43,604 bases of DNA from Coriobacteriia bacterium (lineage in GTDB: Bacteria > Actinomycetota > Coriobacteriia > Anaerosomatales > Anaerosomataceae), in NCBI GenBank assembly GCA_016938135.1, contig JAFGVD010000046.1:1-43604 (forward strand), in the 5' to 3' direction. The notes beneath the pieces were generated by a model, which did not search any database, had not been told where the DNA came from, and worked only from the letters and a program-made list of their open reading frames with translations. Shown piece by piece: positions 41,138-43,604 of the stretch (positions within the stretch are counted from its first letter, which is position 1; the number at the start of each line of letters is the position of its first letter). The position numbers and the translations under genes are program-made.

Positions 41138-42100
41138 GTGTCTCAGCCGAAACTCATGGATCAGATGCGGCACGCGCTGCAGGTGCGTCACTACAGCGCG
41201 CGCACCGAGCAGGCGTATGTACTGTGGTCGCGACGATTCATCATGTATCACGGGATGCGTCATCCTGCGGATATGGGCGAGGATGAGATAAACGCGTTTC
41301 TTACTCATCTTGCCGTGGAGAAGCATGTGAGTGCATCCACGCAGAACCAGGCGCTTTCGGCGGTGCTGTTCTTGTACCGGCACGTCCTTGATCGGCCCCT
41401 GGGCGACCTAGGTGAAGTGGTGCGCGCGCGTCGGCCCTCCCATTTGCCGGTGGTGCTCACGCGCGACGAGGTCCGCGCCGTACTCACTCAACTGGATGGT
41501 GCCACACATCTGATGGCTACGCTGATGTACGGGGGAGGGCTGCGCCTATCCGAGTGTCTCAGGCTTCGGGTGCAAGACATCGACTTCGGCAGGCACGAAC
41601 TTGTTGTCCGAGACGGGAAGGGTGGCAAGGACCGCGTGACCACACTTCCCGAGAAGGCGATTCCTGCACTGCGGCAGCAACTCGAGCGGGCGCGCGTTGT
41701 GCATGAAGCGGATATCGCCGACGGGTGGGGCTTCGTGGTGCTGCCCACCGCTCTGGAGCGCAAGTACCCAAACGCCGCGAGGGAGTGGCGTTGGCAATGG
41801 GTGTTTCCACAGGAGCGGCGCTGGCGCAACCCTCAGACGGGTGAGCAGGGGCGGCATCACGTGCATGCGACGGTCCTGCAACGAGCGGTCAAAGAAGCGG
41901 TGAGCCGCGCCGGTGTCGTCAAACGCGCAGGTTGTCATACGTTCAGACATTCCTTCGCCACGCACCTGCTTGATGATGGATACGACATCCGGACGATCCA
42001 GGAACTGCTGGGACACAAAGATCTGCGGACGACGATGATCTACACCCACGTGCTCAACCGTGGTGGTCGAGGTGTGAGGAGCCCCCTTGATGGGCTGTGA
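41138..42100 (+). CDS. intI: Integron integrase (IntI-type tyrosine recombinase)
   Basis: The 320-residue recombinase has an N-terminal SAM-like core-binding domain (about 7-90) and a catalytic domain with Arg136 (G-G-L-R-L-S-E), Lys161/164 (D-G-K-G-G-K-D-R), His267 and Arg270 (H-T-F-R-H), His293 (L-G-H-K-D) and Tyr302 (I-Y-T-H-V). Between motifs II and III it carries the extra segment [12 protein letters not shown] plus E-W-R-W-Q-W-V-F-P (about 202-224). This segment distinguishes IntI from XerC/D and phage integrases and is needed for binding folded attC DNA (known). GTG at 41138 follows GGGAG. The gene is intact, so cassette shuffling may be active. Confidence 0.95.
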   Translation: MSQPKLMDQMRHALQVRHYSARTEQAYVLWSRRFIMYHGMRHPADMGEDEINAFLTHLAVEKHVSASTQNQALSAVLFLYRHVLDRPLGDLGEVVRARRPSHLPVVLTRDEVRAVLTQLDGATHLMATLMYGGGLRLSECLRLRVQDIDFGRHELVVRDGKGGKDRVTTLPEKAIPALRQQLERARVVHEADIADGWGFVVLPTALERKYPNAAREWRWQWVFPQERRWRNPQTGEQGRHHVHATVLQRAVKEAVSRAGVVKRAGCHTFRHSFATHLLDDGYDIRTIQELLGHKDLRTTMIYTHVLNRGGRGVRSPLDGL

Positions 42101-42178
42101 AGCGTGCGCGGAAGCGACGGGGCGTACGTCTTTGCGCGTCCGCGTCGTGCCCGGCGCCCTTGCTAGCGGGCAGGCGAA

Positions 42179-42199
42179 GTAGCACATATATGCTACACT
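42179..42199 (+). promoter_or_regulatory. Promoter with overlapping palindromic operator for the toxin-antitoxin pair
   Basis: GTAGCACATATATGCTAC (42179-42196) is a near-perfect palindrome with 6-base outer arms. It overlaps a TACACT -10-like box (42194-42199). This is where an antitoxin dimer would be expected to repress its own promoter. No clear -35 box is seen. The interval 42101-42178 is GC-rich and contains no GTT triplet, so no canonical attI core is visible there. Confidence 0.5.
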
Positions 42200-42230
42200 A
42201 CCAATGACCCCTGACGATGGAGGCAGCGAG

Positions 42231-42458
42231 ATGACCCAGGGAGTGAAGTTGCGCAAGGCCGGAGGCTCGATTGCCGCTACCCTGCCGAAGGATATGGCGG
42301 ACAGGCTCAAGCTTGCTGCCGGCGACACAGTGATAGCCATCGAGACCGAACGCGGAATCCTGCTGACCCCGTACGACCCCGACACTGAAGAAGCGCTTGC
42401 GCTCGCCACAGAGGTTGGACGCACATACCGCAACGCATTGCGCGAGCTGGCCCGGTAG
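42231..42458 (+). CDS. AbrB/MazE-type antitoxin
   Basis: The 75-residue protein has the swapped-hairpin AbrB pattern: K-L-R-K-A-G-G-S-I-A-A-T-L-P-K-D-M, then G-D-T-V-I-A-I-E-T-E-R-G-I-L-L-T-P-Y. Residues after about 45 form an acidic helical tail that probably wraps the toxin. ATG at 42231 follows GGAGG at 42219-42223; an in-frame ATG at 42204 is too close to the promoter. The Doc-type toxin gene begins 6 bases after the stop. The palindrome at 42179-42196 is the likely target for autoregulation. Toxin-antitoxin pairs with their own promoter are common in integron arrays, where they stabilise the array (known). Confidence 0.88.
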   Translation: MTQGVKLRKAGGSIAATLPKDMADRLKLAAGDTVIAIETERGILLTPYDPDTEEALALATEVGRTYRNALRELAR

Positions 42459-42464
42459 GCCGCA

Positions 42465-42875
42465 GTGCAGACAGGAGAACCGCGTTGGGTCTCGCGCCTT
42501 GTCGTCGATGCGATCCAGACCGACGTGCTACTCGCCTACGGTGGAATGCCGGGACTACGTGACGAGAACCTTCTCGAATCCGCGTTGGCACGCCCAAGAC
42601 AGCGCTATGCTTACGAGCCGAGCATCGACCTCGCGGCACTCGCTGCAGCATATGGGTACGGACTCGCCCGCAACCACCCCTACAACGACGGCAACAAACG
42701 AGTTGCGTTCGTCGTGATGGCGGTATTCCTGGGACTGAATAGACTCGAATTCACAGCGAGCGAGACCGAGGTAGTCATCGCGATCGTAAGGCTCGCGTCG
42801 GGTGAACTCGACGAAGAGGTGCTGGCCGACTGGATCAGGTTGCACACCGAGAAGCGCTCTCAGTCAGCCCGCTAA
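42465..42875 (+). CDS. doc: Doc/Fic-family toxin (death-on-curing type)
   Basis: The 136-residue protein has the Doc core G-G-M-P-G-L-R-D-E-N-L-L-E-S-A-L-A-R-P, and the Fic motif N-H-P-Y-N-D-G-N-K-R-V-A-F with the catalytic His and the nucleotide-binding Asp, Asn and Arg. Phage P1 Doc phosphorylates EF-Tu and stops translation (known). This protein has Gly where P1 Doc has Ala in the motif, as many chromosomal Doc proteins do. The start is GTG at 42465. The TAA stop (42873-42875) falls inside the left end of the proposed attC-like site, a common arrangement in cassettes. Confidence 0.92.
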   Translation: MQTGEPRWVSRLVVDAIQTDVLLAYGGMPGLRDENLLESALARPRQRYAYEPSIDLAALAAAYGYGLARNHPYNDGNKRVAFVVMAVFLGLNRLEFTASETEVVIAIVRLASGELDEEVLADWIRLHTEKRSQSAR

Positions 42876-43029
42876 TGCTGTTACGCAGACTGCGATTCGC
42901 CATTACGCAGAAAGATGAGTTGGGATATAGTTCCTGCAAGGGGAGTTGTGTGCCGCTCAACTACTGTGACTACATTGAAGGCTCAAGTTGCAGCAGCGCG
43001 CCACGCAGTCTGTAGAATCATTGTTAGGT
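42869..43029 (+). other. attC: Degenerate, long attC-like site (or attI) after the toxin-antitoxin cassette
   Basis: The right core box GTTAGGT (43023-43029) fits GTTRRRY exactly. An inner stem is provided by CAGACTGCG (42886-42894) and CGCAGTCTG (43004-43012), a perfect 9-bp inverted repeat. The left box would be the poorly matching CGCTAAT around the toxin stop. A consensus-fitting GCTCAAC also occurs at ~42954, giving a shorter alternative of about 76 bases, but with weaker pairing. The site could instead be attI, with the toxin-antitoxin pair lying between integrase and attI. The right boundary is well supported, the left is not. Confidence 0.55.
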
Positions 43030-43044
43030 GGATTGGAGGGGCGG

Positions 43045-43455
43045 GTGTCGGCACCGAGGCTGTCGGGGTTTGCTCGTGTTGGAGTAGCAGGGGCTGTGAT
43101 TCTGGCGTTCACCTCAGTCGTTGTAGGAGTCCGTACGTCGGTCGGTATCCCGCTGTTCGTGGCCGCCTGTGTGTGTCTGGCCGTCAGCGGCCTGTTCACC
43201 AGTTCCGAGGTTCGCCACGCCATGGATGCCGTTGAGGCGCACTTCCCTGGGCGTCTGGATTCCTACAGTGTGGTGCGCTGGAATCCTCTCTGGACGCGAA
43301 ACGAGGACCGCCTACGACATGCCATGGCGGATCCAGTGGTCCAGGCAGTGGAGAGCCTTAGGCCACAGCTTGGTCGGGCTGTCGATGCCATGAGGGTTGG
43401 TCTGGTGGTATGGGCGCTCTGGTTCGTGCTGATCATCATCATGAGTTTCAGCTGA
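43045..43455 (+). CDS. Cassette-encoded small membrane protein, unknown function
   Basis: The 136-residue protein has three hydrophobic segments: two near the N-terminus (about 12-29 and 33-52) and one at the C-terminus (V-G-L-V-V-W-A-L-W-F-V-L-I-I-I-M). A charged central region of about 55 residues lies between them. I do not recognise it. GTG at 43045 is preceded by GGAGGGG and falls inside the cassette. The frame stays open further left to 42988, but that part would cross the recombination site. The gene fills the 529-base segment between two core sites, the typical one-gene cassette layout. No promoter is obvious, so expression may depend on upstream read-through. Confidence 0.72.
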   Translation: MSAPRLSGFARVGVAGAVILAFTSVVVGVRTSVGIPLFVAACVCLAVSGLFTSSEVRHAMDAVEAHFPGRLDSYSVVRWNPLWTRNEDRLRHAMADPVVQAVESLRPQLGRAVDAMRVGLVVWALWFVLIIIMSFS

Positions 43456-43472
43456 GGGCCCGAACTGTAACC

Positions 43473-43558
43473 ACCTAACCAGCGCATCCAGCAGACGCGG
43501 CAAGCGATAGACTGAAGGCAGGGGATGGGCGCGCTGCTGATGCGCTCATACGTTAGGC
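43473..43558 (+). other. attC: attC recombination site (well formed)
   Basis: The left core box ACCTAAC (43473-43479, fits RYYYAAC) and right core box GTTAGGC (43552-43558, fits GTTRRRY) are complementary at 6 of 7 positions. Inside them AGCGCATC-C-AGCAG (43481-43494) pairs with CTGCTGATGCGCT (43534-43546) over 13 bp. One unpaired base at 43489 is left over, the extrahelical base by which IntI recognises the strand. Unpaired spacers (1 and 5 bases) separate the boxes, as in known attC sites. The cut is expected between G43552 and T43553. The total of 86 bases is within the usual attC range. Confidence 0.93.
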
Positions 43559-43604
43559 GGGCCAACTCCTCGGCGCTCCATCAAGCCTGATCCGCCACAC
43601 GGCA
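43559..43604 (+). other. Start of a further cassette, cut by the window end
   Basis: These 46 bases lie to the right of the attC cut site and should belong to the next cassette or to the right flank of the array. No gene, ribosome site or core box can be recognised in so short a stretch. Confidence 0.5.

Larger units (their letters stand above)
41138..43604 (+). mobile_element. Chromosomal integron: integrase plus gene-cassette array (truncated by window end)
   Basis: The element consists of an IntI-type integrase, an AbrB/Doc toxin-antitoxin pair, an attC-like or attI site ending in GTTAGGT (43023-43029), a gene for a small membrane protein, and a well-formed attC site (43473-43558). The next cassette begins at the right edge. 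All genes run on the plus strand, so the integrase points toward the cassettes, the reverse of class 1 integrons. The left boundary is taken as the integrase gene, directly after the homoaconitase operon terminator. The right boundary is outside the window. No terminal inverted repeats, transposase or target duplication are seen. Confidence 0.85.

Noticed and set aside
41138-42100. Reading the recombinase as XerC/XerD or a phage integrase
   Set aside because: It has the IntI-specific insert between catalytic motifs II and III, is followed by an attC site, and no phage genes or tRNA attachment site are near.
42101-42178. attI site directly after the integrase
   Set aside because: No GTT or AAC triplet occurs there, so no canonical core site can be drawn.
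42954-43029. Short attC using GCTCAAC as left core box
   Set aside because: The left box fits RYYYAAC but is not complementary to GTTAGGT and the inner arms pair only over about 5 bases; kept as an alternative in the attC-like entry.
1-43604. CRISPR array, rRNA, tRNA or transposon
   Set aside because: I saw no regularly spaced repeats, no rRNA-like sequence, no cloverleaf-forming segment in the intergenic intervals and no transposase motif. A covariance-model tRNA scan would be the decisive check.

Overview
The window looks like a chromosomal segment of a high-GC, probably anaerobic, Gram-positive bacterium. My best guess is Actinomycetota, class Coriobacteriia or a deep relative. This rests on strong AAGGAGG-type ribosome sites with frequent GTG/TTG starts, an indirect Asn/Gln-tRNA amidotransferase, a single-cluster ferredoxin, tandem DegV proteins and an isc-type Fe-S operon. 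It is inference; no rRNA or tRNA gene lies in the window. No gene-free stretch exceeds 300 bases. I see no rRNA, tRNA, CRISPR array, transposase or prophage gene.

Region 1 (1-7903): end of gatC, gatA and gatB, followed by small hypothetical proteins, a GNAT protein and a 3-hydroxyisobutyrate-dehydrogenase-type reductase. Region 2 (7928-12662), on the minus strand: a cysK operon with a CymR-like Rrf2 regulator, and upstream of it the operon iscR-iscS-iscU-mnmA (sulfur transfer, Fe-S assembly and tRNA thiolation). The iscR promoter carries an operator-like inverted repeat. Region 3 (12665-19817): a PAS sensor kinase, two MFS carriers, and NAD salvage genes pncB and pncA. Region 4 (19864-26769): a flavodoxin-fold reductase, a membrane phosphodiesterase/phosphatase coupled to a YhhN-type lysoplasmalogenase, a PAS-PAS-GGDEF diguanylate cyclase and two DegV proteins. 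Region 5 (26766-31564): carbamate kinase with a cyclic-2,3-diphosphoglycerate-synthetase-like P-loop protein and a lipoprotein, a methyltransferase and an exported protein closed by a clear terminator. Region 6 (31728-37866): NYN-domain protein, D-cysteine desulfhydrase/ACC-deaminase relative, glycosyltransferase, RlmKL, ferredoxin and a GNAT acetyltransferase. Region 7 (37900-41064): a well-formed promoter, a leader hairpin, and an operon for NifV-type homocitrate synthase plus the two subunits of a LeuCD/homoaconitase-type dehydratase, closed by a rho-independent terminator.

Region 8 (41138-43604) is the most unusual part: an integron. A tyrosine recombinase with the extra segment diagnostic of integron integrases (IntI) is followed, in the same orientation, by an AbrB/Doc toxin-antitoxin pair, a degenerate attC-like (or attI) site, a cassette-like gene for a small membrane protein, and a textbook attC site. 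That attC has ACCTAAC/GTTAGGC core boxes, a 13-bp stem and one extrahelical base. The array runs off the right end of the window. The integrase-to-cassette orientation is the reverse of the classical class 1 arrangement, and the host lineage appears to be actinobacterial, which makes this the feature most worth following up.
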